Positions 47,592-60,091 of a DNA stretch of 64,000 nt are shown here, one piece after another. Below the pieces are notes generated by a model. The model saw only the letters and a program-made list of their open reading frames with translations, ran no database searches and was not told where the DNA came from. This stretch comes from Hypericum androsaemum (Eukaryota > Streptophyta > Magnoliopsida > Malpighiales > Hypericaceae). The number at the start of each line of letters is the position of its first letter. Positions within the stretch are counted from its first letter, which is position 1. The stretch is from the NCBI GenBank assembly GCA_963995505.1, contig OZ023198.1, positions 10,965,141 through 11,029,140 of the forward strand, in the 5' to 3' direction. The position numbers and the translations under genes are program-made.

Positions 47592-48975
47592 GCTGCAACC
47601 ACAATTTTCAATAAAGATTTAAATTTTTATCAACCCATCCACAAACCAAACCAAACCCAATTACTTAAATATAGGAACCAACCAACAAACCAACCAGCTC
47701 CTGGAAAAAAATGCCAACTTACCTTCCTACTCACACATGCATAAGAAGGAAATACCAAGCTGAGAGCCACAATTTTCGATAAAGTTCAAAACTTTCGTCA
47801 ACCCATCTACAGAAAAACCTAACCCAGTTCCCCATATACAAGAACCAACAAACCTGCTCAGGAAAAAATTGCCAACTTCCCTCCCTACTCGCACAAACAT
47901 AAAAGAAAAACCCCAATCTAAAACCCTTTTTTTTGTAAGCTCTCGTATGAGAGTCGAGCATTAACGTCTCTTTTACGTTCGAGACATTTGAACCCAAAAT
48001 ATTTTAAATGAACCGAAGTCCCTTATCGTTGGGGGATGTGGTGGATGAGGAAGTGGTTCCAAATAGCCCTAATCCAGTCAACGCTCCCTCTCTCTCCCCC
48101 CCTTAGGATCTTTTGAAAGTTTCCTTTTTTTTCGGAAGCTCGGGACGATTTTGGAGGGAACGACTCTTTGGTTTTTTGAGATATTTTTTTGCCTATTAGG
48201 CAATCGTCTGGTGCCACATGTGCAAGTCAAGTTTGGTGCTTTTTGAGAATGTATTCTACCCGTACAAGCAATGGGTTGGTGGATGGTACGATGAAACTAG
48301 GATAGTGTGATGAAAATAATTGATATAGGATCAAATTGCTCTAAAACGACTTTAAAATCTTCATATTATGTACGATGTCAACGGATTCTACCTCGTTTCT
48401 CAAGGTCGGTGGGTCATTTTTTCACCCCTTGCGAAAATGAAAAAACTTTGCTTGGGAGAAGAACAAAACTCAATACCGTCTAAACTCCCAAAATTTAAGC
48501 CAACCTGTCTAAATTAAAGTTCACCAAAAAAATCTTCATATTCAATCATAAATATCCATACCTTATACACAAGTTTATCATGTACTTACCAATGTAGAAT
48601 TCTCAATAAATACAAGTGATAAGATACTTTAATTTAGTTGAAATTTTTTTTATTCAAAACTTAAGAATATAAAATACACCATTGAAAAATTATCTTTTAA
48701 ATAGGCTCAGTGTTTAAACCATAGTTTTTCAGAAGCTACATCGCAAGATCGGTGATTAAAGTCCAGTCATGCCAAAATTTGTACGAATTTTAATTTTGTC
48801 AATATGTGATAAAACGGGTTCAATTGTAGGTTCTTCCGATGATGCTTCCGAAGACTGGTGATTATACCCATTTCCAAATTGCTGACAGGAAGGAAGCTGC
48901 TTGTGAAGATGGTCAAGAATATCAGGAAGATTGTCAAGAATACACCTGCTAGCTTGAATCTGCTATTAAAATAGT
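47592..48975. other. Duplicated deacetylase upstream DNA of unit 2
   Basis: Continues the unit-1 homology after the copia insertion: 47592-48060 matches about 32430-32890 (intron 1), 48060-48240 matches 33030-33200 and 48750-48960 matches 34800-35030. No intact gene. Confidence 0.7.
48027..48082 (-). pseudogene. Remnant of exon 1 of deacetylase copy 2
   Basis: Reads DWIRAIWNHFLIHHIPQR, the end of the exon at 33017-32848. The upstream two thirds, with the start codon, are deleted, and the donor GT has become AT (caacg/ataagg). Confidence 0.85.
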
Positions 48976-51440
48976 GATGCAAACAGAAATGCTTAGAACG
49001 GCAACGATAAGAGTCTCGATCTGTTGATTCTTAGAATATCCGAAAAGTGACAAGGATTACAAATCTGTTGATCTAACAAGATACCGGAAGCGCGATACAC
49101 AATTAGGGAAACCCTAAATTTTATTTATCAAATTCAACCAACTAAAACAATATAGAAGATGTCCTATTTATAAATAAACTAAAGAGACCTATCACATGAA
49201 ATCTAATTAGAAGTCAAACTCCTAATATTAATCTAAAAATTATATATAATGACTAAACTAATATAATTATGTATCTCCATTCTTATCTCTATCATTCTTC
49301 TCCGGTTGGAAAAATTCGTCCTCGAATTTGGGATCGTCGACCAGTTTGAGATCTTCGTATTCGAGCGACGGAGTGATACTTGATATCTCCCATCCCAACA
49401 GAACAAATATTTGGAAAGAAGATCACAAAAAATGGTCGCCAAATGAAAGACCACGAACTCAATTCTTCGAGCAGATCTTTCTACATCCTTGAGATTGTTC
49501 CAAGAGTTCAATAACAGAGGACCCTCAACATTATCAAAATTTTCAACTCCAAGGAAATTGATGTGCTCGACCTCCTAAACCTCATAATCACGGTTCATGT
49601 GGAGCATGGACTCATTCACCAATTCAGCAATAACAACTTCATTATTATCTCTGCCATCAATGGAAGTTATATCCCATTTATCAACCTCATCCTCCTAACC
49701 AGGGTAGCAATCATAATTTGGTTCTAGGGCACCAGGGTAGGAGTTATACTCAAACTCAGGGATGTCGAACTTGAACATGGCGTCCCAGCGGAGCCCACGA
49801 ATTATCGATCGTGACCTCATTGTCGGAGGAAAGTGGATCGGTTGATGGTGGTGCGTCATGGGATGGTTGTGGTGAGTTGCTCGGTAGGACAACACCCATG
49901 GTGCGAAGCAAGGTCAGAACCTCGCCCATTTGTTCTGCCAATATGTCCATGCGGAGCTCTAGATGGTCACGGTCGGCCGCCTCCCTTTGTGTGTCGCGTC
50001 GTGGTGGCATGGCAAAGGAGCGTAGGCTGGTCACTGATACCAACTGATGCAACAAAGAGCGGATAGACAAGAACGATAGTGACTTATTCCGTAGACTGCT
50101 AAATTTTATAATCAATTCAGCTGCCTAAAATAATAGACAATAGGTCCTATTTATAAAGAAACAAAACAAACCTATTACATAAAATCCTACTAGAAATCAA
50201 ACACTTAATAATAATCTTAAAACTATAGATAATAATAATCCTAAAACCATAGATAATGACTATGACTAATATCATTATTTATCTCCATTAGAAACCCTAT
50301 ATTTTATTTAGGGTAAAATAGCCATAGGTCCCTGCTGTTTGAAAAAATTAATTAATAAGAACATAAGAACATCCTAATTAATAAGAACATAAGAACATCA
50401 AGTGATTAGTCCCTGAACCCAATATCCGGAAATTTTTCCGGCAAGGTTCTATTTAAAATGACAAAAATACCCATACTCCATCTAAAATTAAAAACCGATT
50501 AATTAATTAATTAATTAAATCTTAGGGTTTTCTAATATTTCTTCCCAAGTTTCTCTTCCAAGAGGAAGGCTGGAGGAGTTGGGAGGAGGGAAGAAGCCGG
50601 AGAAAGAGGAAGGAAGAGGTCGGAGGAGGAAGATTAGCTGTACAGATTTAAGGTGTCTCTCCTAACGTCCTTAATTTTTTTTTTTGCTGAATTTTATTGA
50701 TGGTTAACTGATGATTGGTTTCGCCTTTTACTTTGTTTACTCGAACTTCCTAGATATAAGTTGACCCTCTTAATTCTTTCTAGGTTTTATTCCTTTTCTT
50801 TTCCATGAAAAGTGCAATTGTTTAAAGCTCTTACAGGTTTGCCCAATGTCGACTTCGTGGTGCAATAAACCGAACCTTTTGATATTGCTTTTTTTAAACG
50901 ATTTCTGATACGAAGTATACATATAGGTATTGCTCTACTCTGTGTATAGCATCAATGGTGTGTTCAATTGGAAGCTGGAGGATAACTATCCTTTCAAGGG
51001 TTCTTGCCACTGGAAATTTGCTGTATTGTTTTTGGAAGAAAAAGTTGGGAAGGAAGATTAGAAAACCCTACGATTTATTTTATTAAATAACAATTTTGTA
51101 ATTTTAGATAGAATCAGGGATATTTTTGACATTTAAATAGAGCCTCGCCGAAAAAATTACCGGATATTGGGTTTAGGGACTAATCACTGGGACTAAACAA
51201 TACTAGGATGTCCTTATTAATTAATTTTTTCAAAAAGCAAGGACCTATGACTATTTTACCCTTTTATTTATCAAATTCAACTAACTAAAACAATATAGAA
51301 GATGTCCTATTTATAAATAAACTAAAGAGACCTATCACATAAAATCTAATTAGAAATCAAACTCCCAATAATAATCTAAAAACTATAGATAATGACTAAA
51401 CTAATATAATTATGTATCTCCATCCTTATTCCATCAAATT
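48976..51440 (-). mobile_element. Decayed LTR retrotransposon cluster
   Basis: Three related AT-rich blocks (about 48976-49290, 50046-50290, and 50291-50310 joined with 51262-51440) share stretches such as gatgtcctatttataaata and look like LTR copies. Between the first two, on the minus strand, a tggtatcag primer-site-like motif (near 50033-50043) is followed by a short gag-like frame (MPPRRDTQREAADRDHLELR, about 50010-49756). No pol domains are present, so this is a non-autonomous or internally deleted element. The third block is split by the element at 50311-51261. Borders are approximate. Confidence 0.65.
50311..51261. mobile_element. Mutator-like non-autonomous element, 951 bp
   Basis: Inverted ends of about 180 bp with mismatches and indels (left gggtaaaatagccatagg, right its complement) are flanked by a perfect 9-bp direct repeat, ttttattta, at 50302-50310 and 51262-51270. 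The related block at 49108-49290 shows the uninterrupted site. The interior (50520-51080) has a purine-rich stretch and no transposase. Confidence 0.9.
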
Positions 51441-52545
51441 GGTGGGTCAATATTTTGTTCCATCTACAGATTAAATGATGATGAAAAGATTAGATTTTGT
51501 GCCTAATAAATCGGACAATATGGATTATTCATATAAAAAACAATTTGGACACCGATAATTTCTTCTTTCGGATTTGGATAATTAAATAATTAATTCGGAT
51601 AGTTTAGATAATGACAATTTTTTAAAATAAAATTGATAAGGGTGGTAACATTATTAGTTTTTCTTTTTGTTTCTATCTTCTCGCGTGATAAAGTAAAACT
51701 TGTTCAATGAGCATCTAAAATTTAAATATTTAATACAGTCTACAAAATAAAATTATACAGTTCCGAATCCATTTTGTTATCTCGCTTCTCAAGGTAGCAA
51801 AAAAATGTTAACAAGTGATTATTGGTAACTTAATCAAAACTATTTCTGTTTTTTACCACCAGGAACGCGAACTAGATGAGAAAGTGTAAAAAAAAATTCA
51901 ACAAATATTTAACATATGTATATTTTTAGTGGTTCGAACTTGCAACCTCTTGATTAACCTATAACAATGCACTTGATTTAAAATTTGTTGGTCTATAACT
52001 ACTTACCTAAGAAAATGGTTTTTTAAGGTAAATTATTTACACCAAGAATTACACCTTGTCAGGTTTAAACGTCATACACTTTATGTCGCTAGATCAAATA
52101 TCTTTTCGCCAAGAAAAATATAGGAATGACAGAAATACTCATACTGTATGGGTCAGACTCTACTCTTACCTCGTAGATCTAGGATATATTGACTTTGATT
52201 AGATCTACAATAGAGTATGCATTGTGGTCCACTTATAACAATAGGGTACGGTTGTTTGATATGAATCTATATGGTCACTCTTGAGAATCTAGATTGTCGA
52301 AAATTTACTAACTTATTATGTTAAAATTTTGGGTTAAATACGAAGAGATCCTACTTGTGGATCCTACTCTATACATTGCCGTCACTGAAAAAATGGGTTA
52401 AATACGAGAATTAGATAAGAACGACGCTCCCCACGTGATATGCATGCATACATATAGGGTTAGTAGTAGAAGAGAAACACACGTCTTTTGATTTTTCTAA
52501 TACAGATCTGCAAGAAACAACAGAAAGTTGAAACCCTAGTCCAGC
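51441..52545. other. Unit-2 non-coding DNA
   Basis: AT-rich; 51530-51700 matches 35130-35320 and 52400-52545 matches 35490-35690 of unit 1. No gene seen. Confidence 0.6.
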
Positions 52546-52689
52546 CATGAAATTCCAAGTCCCAGCTGACCTACAAGACCACATCCCCGTGAAGTCTCCC
52601 GAGTTTACCTCCGGCGATCTCATCTCCGACGTTGAGAATGTCGGTGATGCGGTTAGGGACACTGTGGATTCTCGCACGATGGAAGAAGG
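52546..52689 (+). CDS. First exon of an unrecognised plant gene, orphaned
   Basis: ATG followed by FQVPADLQDHIPVKSPEF and SGDLISDVENVGDAVRDTVD, ending TMEEG-like at a good GT donor (gaag/gtatgg, intron from about 52690). It is 48 codons, hydrophilic and acidic. The frame is clean, whereas the copy at 35696 is shifted, so this was the functional version. No second exon is found before the copia element 227 bp downstream; it may lie beyond it or be lost. Family not recognised. Confidence 0.5.
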
Positions 52690-52767
52690 TATGGCTTATG
52701 TACTCTTGATTAAATTTACTGTTTAGTTAAATTTTAGGTTAAAGTCCAGCATGTGGTTTCGTGGTTT

Positions 52768-52830
52768 GATCTAAGGGACACACGCTTATCACGTATTTAA
52801 AATACGTGATAAGCGTGTGTCACTTAGATC
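52768..52830. repeat. 63-bp near-perfect palindrome
   Basis: gatctaag-gacacacgcttatcacgta on the left is matched by its reverse complement on the right, with the centre at tttaaaa and only a one-base offset in each arm. Not shared with the homologous place in unit 1 as far as I can see. Confidence 0.93.
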
Positions 52831-52915
52831 ACGTATATCATGTTACATTGTTAATTTTATCCGCGATTAATTTTATATTATTAATTATATTCACGTGATA
52901 GACACACCAATGAAT

Positions 52916-53805
52916 TGTTGGGTTGAATGCATTTTAATGCATTTGGCCCAAAATGGTAAGGCCCAAAGTGGAGGCCCAAAAGGGAAATGGAAAAGTGCAA
53001 TATCACATTGATTAGAGCAAGGAGGATTTTCTTGTTTATAAGGAACTCCACTCCTTACCTCTCAAACTTGGTTGACCACCCAAAGGCTGACCCACCGCTA
53101 GCTGCCTGCGAGGACGGTGCGAAGTACTGTCCGAGCACGAGCACGTGCACGTGCACGCGCTCGCGCACGTGCGTGTGCGCATGGCGCATTGGACGCAGGT
53201 CGCAATGGGCGCTTTGTGGCGCACTTGGCTCGTAGCTACCGAAGCGACGAGGAGCTGCGAGCGCCTTTAGGTTGGCCACCGAAGAGGCACGATGGGCTGG
53301 AACGTCCAGGAGACTTCCAGAAGGCCGAAGGGCTGCGAGATCTGTCGCGAAAGGGCGCCAGCGCAGCCTGGGCGCGCCTGGAAGGATCCAGAAGCCACCG
53401 AAGGGCCACGAGCGCAGCCAGACAGCCTGCTGGCCGAGCGGACGCGTCCCTTTGGGGTGGCTGCCTCCCTGCATCCTCCAGCCTATAAATAGGCCTGCCC
53501 CTTGCCATAATTCTCATCCCAGCAACAATCGCATTTCCGAGCTTTGTTGTCTTCTTCTTTCCCCCGTTCTTCACTTAGAAAAGAGTCCGAAAGTTCTGGG
53601 TATATAAGGGTTCGCCCGAAAGTTTCGAGATACGTGTGCAACGTTCTTGGAAATGCCCTAAACAGTCATTGTATCTTGGGGACGATTACCGAAGCCCGTA
53701 CCGCACTGAAATATACGGGGCAATCTCGTCTTACGGAGAAAGTGTCCAACACTTGCCTCGACTGCCGAAGATCCTAATCAAGTACACCAACCCTCCGAAA
53801 CAACA
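52916..53805 (+). repeat. 5' LTR of the second copia element (890 bp)
   Basis: Contains a clear TATA box (tataaata at 53484-53491) in cctataaataggcctg, the likely start of the element's transcription. GC-rich 53100-53460. Confidence 0.94.
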
Positions 53806-53830
53806 ATCGTAAGACGAGATTGTGTACTTG

Positions 53831-56800
53831 AAGATGGCATCAACAAGCTCAGCACCAGCGGTCCCGGGAACTGTCCACGCCGAAAGGCCGGCCAAGTTCA
53901 ACGGTACCGAGTTTAAGAGGTAGCAACAGAAGATGTTGTTCTACCTGATGACGCTCAACCTGGTCCGATTCTTGAAGGAAGAGGCTCCGAAGGTGGCGGA
54001 AAATGAGGCAGATCAACAGAAGATCAACGCCCTCGATGCATGGAGTCATAGCGACTTCCTATGCCGGAACTACGTCCTAAATGGACTAGACGACACGCTC
54101 TACAACGTTTACGTGGAAGCCAAGACCGCTAAGGAGCTGTGGGGTTCACTCGAGAAGAAGTACAAAACGGAGGATGCCGGGACGAAGAAATTTATAGTCG
54201 GACGATTCCTCGACTTCAAGATGGTGGATTCCAAAAAGGTCATCGACCAAGTGAAAGAGTTGCAGCTGATCCTTCACGAGATCCAAGCCGAAGGGATGCA
54301 ACTCAGCGAGTTCTTCCAAGTAGCTGCGATGATCGAGAAGCTCCCCCCGCTCTGGAAGGACTTCAAGAGCTACCTCAAGCACAAGAGGAAGGACATGAGC
54401 CTAGAAGACCTGATCGTGAGACTTAGGATCGAGGAAGACAACCAAAAGTCCAAAGTCAAGCAAGGCAAGACCAACCCTGAGACCTCCGTGCACCTCGTCG
54501 AGGGAAAAGGTAGCAAGAAGAGGAAGAAGTCCGGGGATAAGCAGGAGAAGTAAGAGCCCAAGAAGAAAAAGAAGATCAAGGGCGACTGCTACAACTGCGA
54601 GAAACCCGGACACATGGCTAAGGACTGTCACCAGCCGAAGAAGGACGACCAAGGAAAGGTTAACCTGGCTGAAGACTTGTCCCAGATGGATCTGTCAGCC
54701 GTGGTGTTTGAAGCCAACCTGGTGGATAATCCGAGAGAGTGGTTCGTGGACACTGGAGCTACCCGCCACGTCTGCTCGGACAAGGAGATGTTCTCGAACT
54801 ATATTCCGATCACCGGTCGAAAGCTGTTCATGTGAAACTCTGCAATGTCCAAGATCGTCGGTCTGGGTAAGGTGGTCCTGAAGCTGACCTCAGGAAAGGA
54901 GCTGACCCTCAAGGATGTGCTGCATGTCCCGGACATCCGCAAGAACTTAGTTTCTGGCTCACTGTTAAACAAAGCCGGTCTTAAGCTTGTATTTGAGGCT
55001 GATAAGTTTGTACTGACCAAAGCGGGTCAATTCATAGGAAAGGGTTATCTAGAAAGGGGGCTGTTTAAGATGAATGTAATAACTGTACATCGCACCTTTA
55101 ACGGTGAAAATAAAGTTAACGCTTCTTCTTACTTGGCCGAGTGTTCTAATTTATGGCATGGTAGATTAGGACACGTAAATTTAAACTCGCTAAGAAAGTT
55201 AGTAAGTTTAAATTTATTACCGAATCTAGAGTTCAACCCATCCGATAAGTGTGAAGTATGTGTGGAGGCTAAAATGACCAAAGCAGCTTTCCATTCGGTG
55301 GAAAGAAGTACTACGCCTTTAGAGTTAATTCATACGGACACTTGCGATATGAAACACGTGCAAACTAAAGAAGGGAAGAAATTCTTCATCACGTTTATCG
55401 ATGATTGCACGAGATACTGTTACGTATATCTCCTAAAGGGCAAAGACGAAGCTCTTGATGCTTTTAAAAGATATAAGAATGAAGTTGAAAATCAACTCAG
55501 CGTGAAAATCAAAATGATCTGAAGTGATCGAGGAGGAGAATATGTAGCTCCGTTTGAGGAACTCTTTCAAGAACATGGCATTATTCATCAGACGACTGCT
55601 CCATACTCACCTCAATCGAATGGCGTAGCTGAATGCAAAAATTGAACTCTTAAGGAGATGATGAACGCTATGTTGATTAGCTCGGGCTTACCCCAAAACA
55701 TGTGGGGGGAAGCTGTGCTCTCAGCTAACCACATTCTAAACAAATTGCCACACAAGAAAAGGGATAAAACCCCATATGAACTATGGAAAGGAAGGAAGCC
55801 TTCCTACGGTTACCTTAAAGTGTGGGGGTGCCTAGCAAAGGTCGAAGTACCTAAGCCTAAGCAGGTGAGAATAGGACCCAAGACCATTGATTGCATCTTT
55901 ATCGGATATGCGCAAAATATTAGTGCTTATCGATTCTTAGTGCATAAATCTGAAAACCCTGAGATAAACACGGGAATGGTCATAGAATCAAGGAACGCAA
56001 CATTTTTTGAAGACACCTTTCCTAATAAGGAAAGAAAGGAAGCAAGTCCGAAGAAAAGGGCTCACGAGACTACGCAAGGGTTAAATCAGAAAGATGATGA
56101 ACCTAGACGTAGTAAAAGGACAAAGGTAACCAAATCTTTCGGTCCGGATTATCTAACCTATGCGTTAGAAAATGAACCAGGACAATCCAAGAGGCATTGT
56201 CCAGTCTAGATGCTCCTCTCTGGAAGGAAGCTATCAATAGTGAGATAGAATCCACTATGCAAAATCACACGTGGAAAATCGTGGATCTCCCACCGGGCTG
56301 CAAACCTCTGGGATGCAGGTGGAACCTAAAAAGGAAATATAAAGCTGATGGATCAATCGACAAGTACAAAGCTCGATTGGTAGCTAAGGGATTCAAACAG
56401 AAGGAGGGATATGATTTCTTTGACACGTATTCACCGGTCACAAGAATCACATCAATTAGAGTACTCATAGCTGTTGCAGCACTCTATAACCTCGAAATCC
56501 ACCAAATGGACGTAAAAACAAATTTCCTAAATGGAGAACTGGAAGAGGAGATATACATGGAGCAACCTAAAGGATTTGTGGCTCCCGGTCAAGAGCAGAA
56601 AGTGTGTCGACTAGTCAAGTCACTATACGGGCTAAAATAAGTGCCGAAACAGTGGCACGAGAAATTTGACAGAACAATGCTGTCAAATGGATTTAAGATC
56701 AATGAGTGCGATAAATGTGTTTACATTAAGGGCACACCTGATGCTTACATAATTGTATGTCTCTACGTAGATAACTTACTAATTACGGGAAGCAATAAAG

Positions 56801-57714
56801 AGGTTATTGTGAAAACTAAGAACATGTTAAAGAATCACTTTGACATGAAAGATATGGGTCTGGCAGACGTCATACTAGGAATAAAAATTTCTAGGAAAGC
56901 TGACGAAATTATCTTGACGCAATCCCACTACGTGGAAAGCGTGCTCAAGAAATTTGAAGCTTTTGACAAACCTCCAGTTAAGACTCCAGTAGATTTGAAT
57001 CTACACTTAGCCAAGAATCGAGGGGACCCAGTATCTCAACTGAAGTATGCGCAAATTATCGGAAACTTGATGTATTTAACAAACTGCACTCGCCCCGATA
57101 TTGCGTACTCAGTTAGTAAGCTTAGTAGATTCACAAGTAATCCAGGGAAGGATCACTGGCTAGCTCTGGAAAGGGTTTTACGGTATTTAAAATATACCAT
57201 AAACCATGGCATACATTATGCTAAATATCCAGCTGTATTAGAATGATACAGTGACGCAAACTGGATATCAGACACTAAGGACTCCAAATCCACGAGTGGA
57301 TACGTATTCACCATAGGAGGAGGAGCTGTGTATTGGAAGTCCTCTAAACAAACATGCATAGCTCGATTCACCATGGAGTCAGAGTTTATAGCGCTAGACA
57401 AAGCTGGAGAAGAATCTGAATGGCTCAGAAACTTCCTAGAGGATATTCCGTGCTGGAGCAAACCGGTGCCTCCCGTATTGATACATTGTGATAGCATGTC
57501 TGCAATCGGGAGAGCACAAAGTACATTGTACAACGGAAAGTCTCGACATATCCATCGGAGACACAATACCGTTAGACAGTTGATCTCTAGTGGGGTGATC
57601 ACCATTAATTACGTAAAGTCCAAGTACAACTTAGCTGATCCTTTTACGAAAGGAATCAATAGAGATCAAATATACAACGCAGTAAGGGGAATGGGATTAA
57701 AATCTACACACTAA
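53831..57714 (+). pseudogene. Copia gag-pol with seven or more in-frame stops
   Basis: From the ATG at 53831 the frame runs gag (UBN2 type), CCHC knuckle (CYNCEKPGHMAKDC near 54588), protease (FVDTGATRHVC), integrase ([22 protein letters not shown]), RT (HQMDVKTNFLNGELEEEIYM) and RNase H (SKSTSGYVF) to 57714. Stops lie near 53922, 54552, 54835, 55520, 55644, 56638 and 57244. Each is one transition away from the codon expected from the family (TGG, CGA or CAA). A small indel at the RT start (about 56200) also breaks the frame. The RT active site reads YVDN instead of YVDD, also a G-to-A change. Nothing functional can be made. Confidence 0.93.
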
Positions 57715-58257
57715 AGAACGTCCATAGCGGTAACTCAACCATGATGAGTGGAGATCCCACAAACTTGGTTCAATGAGACAACTAAGTTATGGAGGGTTCA
57801 GTTAATCACCTGGAGCCTATCTCATTCTCAGAAGCTGCCCAGGTGTTAGCCTGCAGCGGTGTGGTAAGGTTAAGCATTACGCTTTTAATAATTCATATAC
57901 CTTGATTAAGGTGGAGTATGGCAGGATACTCCTGATAGGAGATCACCTATGTAAGTGTGAAGTGAGGCCGCTTCAAATGGGAAAAATACTTATGAATCCA
58001 AGATACGGTCCATGGCCAAAACAGACACAATGTGAGAACCCAAATATACTAGGGTTATTATTGTGTAAATGTTATTGTCTTGGTTTACACCAAAAGCTGG
58101 CGGTTCAAGACATCACGTTCACCGAGCAGCAAGTAAATCCGATAACATATTACTAGAGAAGGTTCAAAGCCGCAAGCTACCTGTCTTAATGCAATAATAA
58201 CACGTCAGAACTTTCGATTAGAGTCTGCATGCATTAATCATCATTCATGTGGAAGAT
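57715..58257 (+). other. 3' untranslated region of the second copia element
   Basis: Between the RNase H stop and the 3' LTR; ends in the polypurine tract. No gene. Confidence 0.7.
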
Positions 58258-59238
<981 letters not shown>

Positions 59239-59328
59239 TGAATTTAATGACGTGTGGGATAACGTCTCTTTCACTAGTCAGAGATGGTATGTCAAATCAC
59301 TAAACATTAAAAAATTTAACAAGGTCTC

Positions 59329-59490
59329 TTGATGCGCCTCTCGACGGACCTGAAGCTGAAGATATTGGAGTACTTGGTGGCGATGAAGTTACGAGAATGG
59401 AGTGTGTTTGTGTGGAGATGCGCTGCTTGTCATCCTCCAACAACGACTTGTGGAAGCGCAAAACTTTTCAAGAATTTTGTCAGTCCCATC
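59329..59490 (+). pseudogene. F-box domain fragment (SKIP22-like)
   Basis: TDLKLKILEYL in one frame and MECVCVEMRCLSSSNNDLWK in another are the halves of a plant F-box domain, split by a frameshift. F-box proteins recruit substrates to SCF ubiquitin ligases. Only the F-box is here. The same fragment lies inverted at 63548-63387. Confidence 0.6.
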
Positions 59491-59508
59491 GAATTTTGTC
59501 AGGCTGGG

Positions 59509-59648
59509 ATATATATATATATATATGTCAATGCAAGTATGTCATAGAGTTGCTACGGGACACGGGTTTCCTCAATTGTCCCATGGTTCATAAGCTACAG
59601 TTAAGTGCTAAAGAAGGAGATCCAGGGCCTTTGGATGATCATACTTAG
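59509..59648 (+). pseudogene. Short copia reverse transcriptase fragment next to the F-box scrap
   Basis: After a (TA)n run, CKYVIELLRDTGFLNCP matches the KYxxDLLxxTGMLxCKP stretch near the end of copia RT domains. Also present inverted at 63371-63229. Confidence 0.6.
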
Positions 59649-60091
59649 AATAAGCGCATTACCGTTCCTGGGGCTGGGTTGGGTAGGATAGGACAAGAAA
59701 AATAAAAAAGAAAACGAACGTCGTATACAGGATGGCCTGACAAGCCCTGACATGCGGCCTCGATCCTTATTATTTAAATATTATTTTTTTTTATTTTTTT
59801 ATCTACTTTAGTTATACTTGGCACAATGTTATTCGTATAAATAGATTTTTTTGGATATTATTTGTATGGTTATAAAAATTGAAGTTATTTTTAAAAATAT
59901 AAAATTCGTACTTGTTAAATATCTATAAATAGAGCTCAGTATTGACATATTTTGATATACAATCTTGTATTTTGAACGCTTGTAAATCGGTTGAATATTG
60001 ACTTCAGACATATTTTTGATATTCTTACACTCTGAATTTGGAGAAGTCATAAACTAAAAAATTGTAGATATATGCCTCATCTTCACAAAAC

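Larger units (their letters stand above)
37190..52690. repeat. Segmental duplication, unit 2
   Basis: The second copy of 28420-35830, enlarged by a Ty1/copia element (39232-47591), a decayed LTR element (about 48976-51440) and a Mutator-like element (50311-51261). Its left edge begins with tttttggctggtcaacttta, also present at about 28420. It lacks the solo LTR at 28680-30195 and the Mutator-like element at 33489-34252 of unit 1. Confidence 0.85.
59239..60091. repeat. Inverted repeat, left arm
   Basis: The reverse complement of 62788-63638, with few differences. The match continues on the left into the copia LTR (pairing with 63639-64000), so each arm is at least about 1.2 kb. Spacer about 2.7 kb. 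Confidence 0.93.

Noticed and set aside
53055..53607. Several frames of 110-140 residues on both strands of the 5' LTR
   Set aside because: GC-rich LTR sequence gives chance frames; they overlap one another and none has a known motif.
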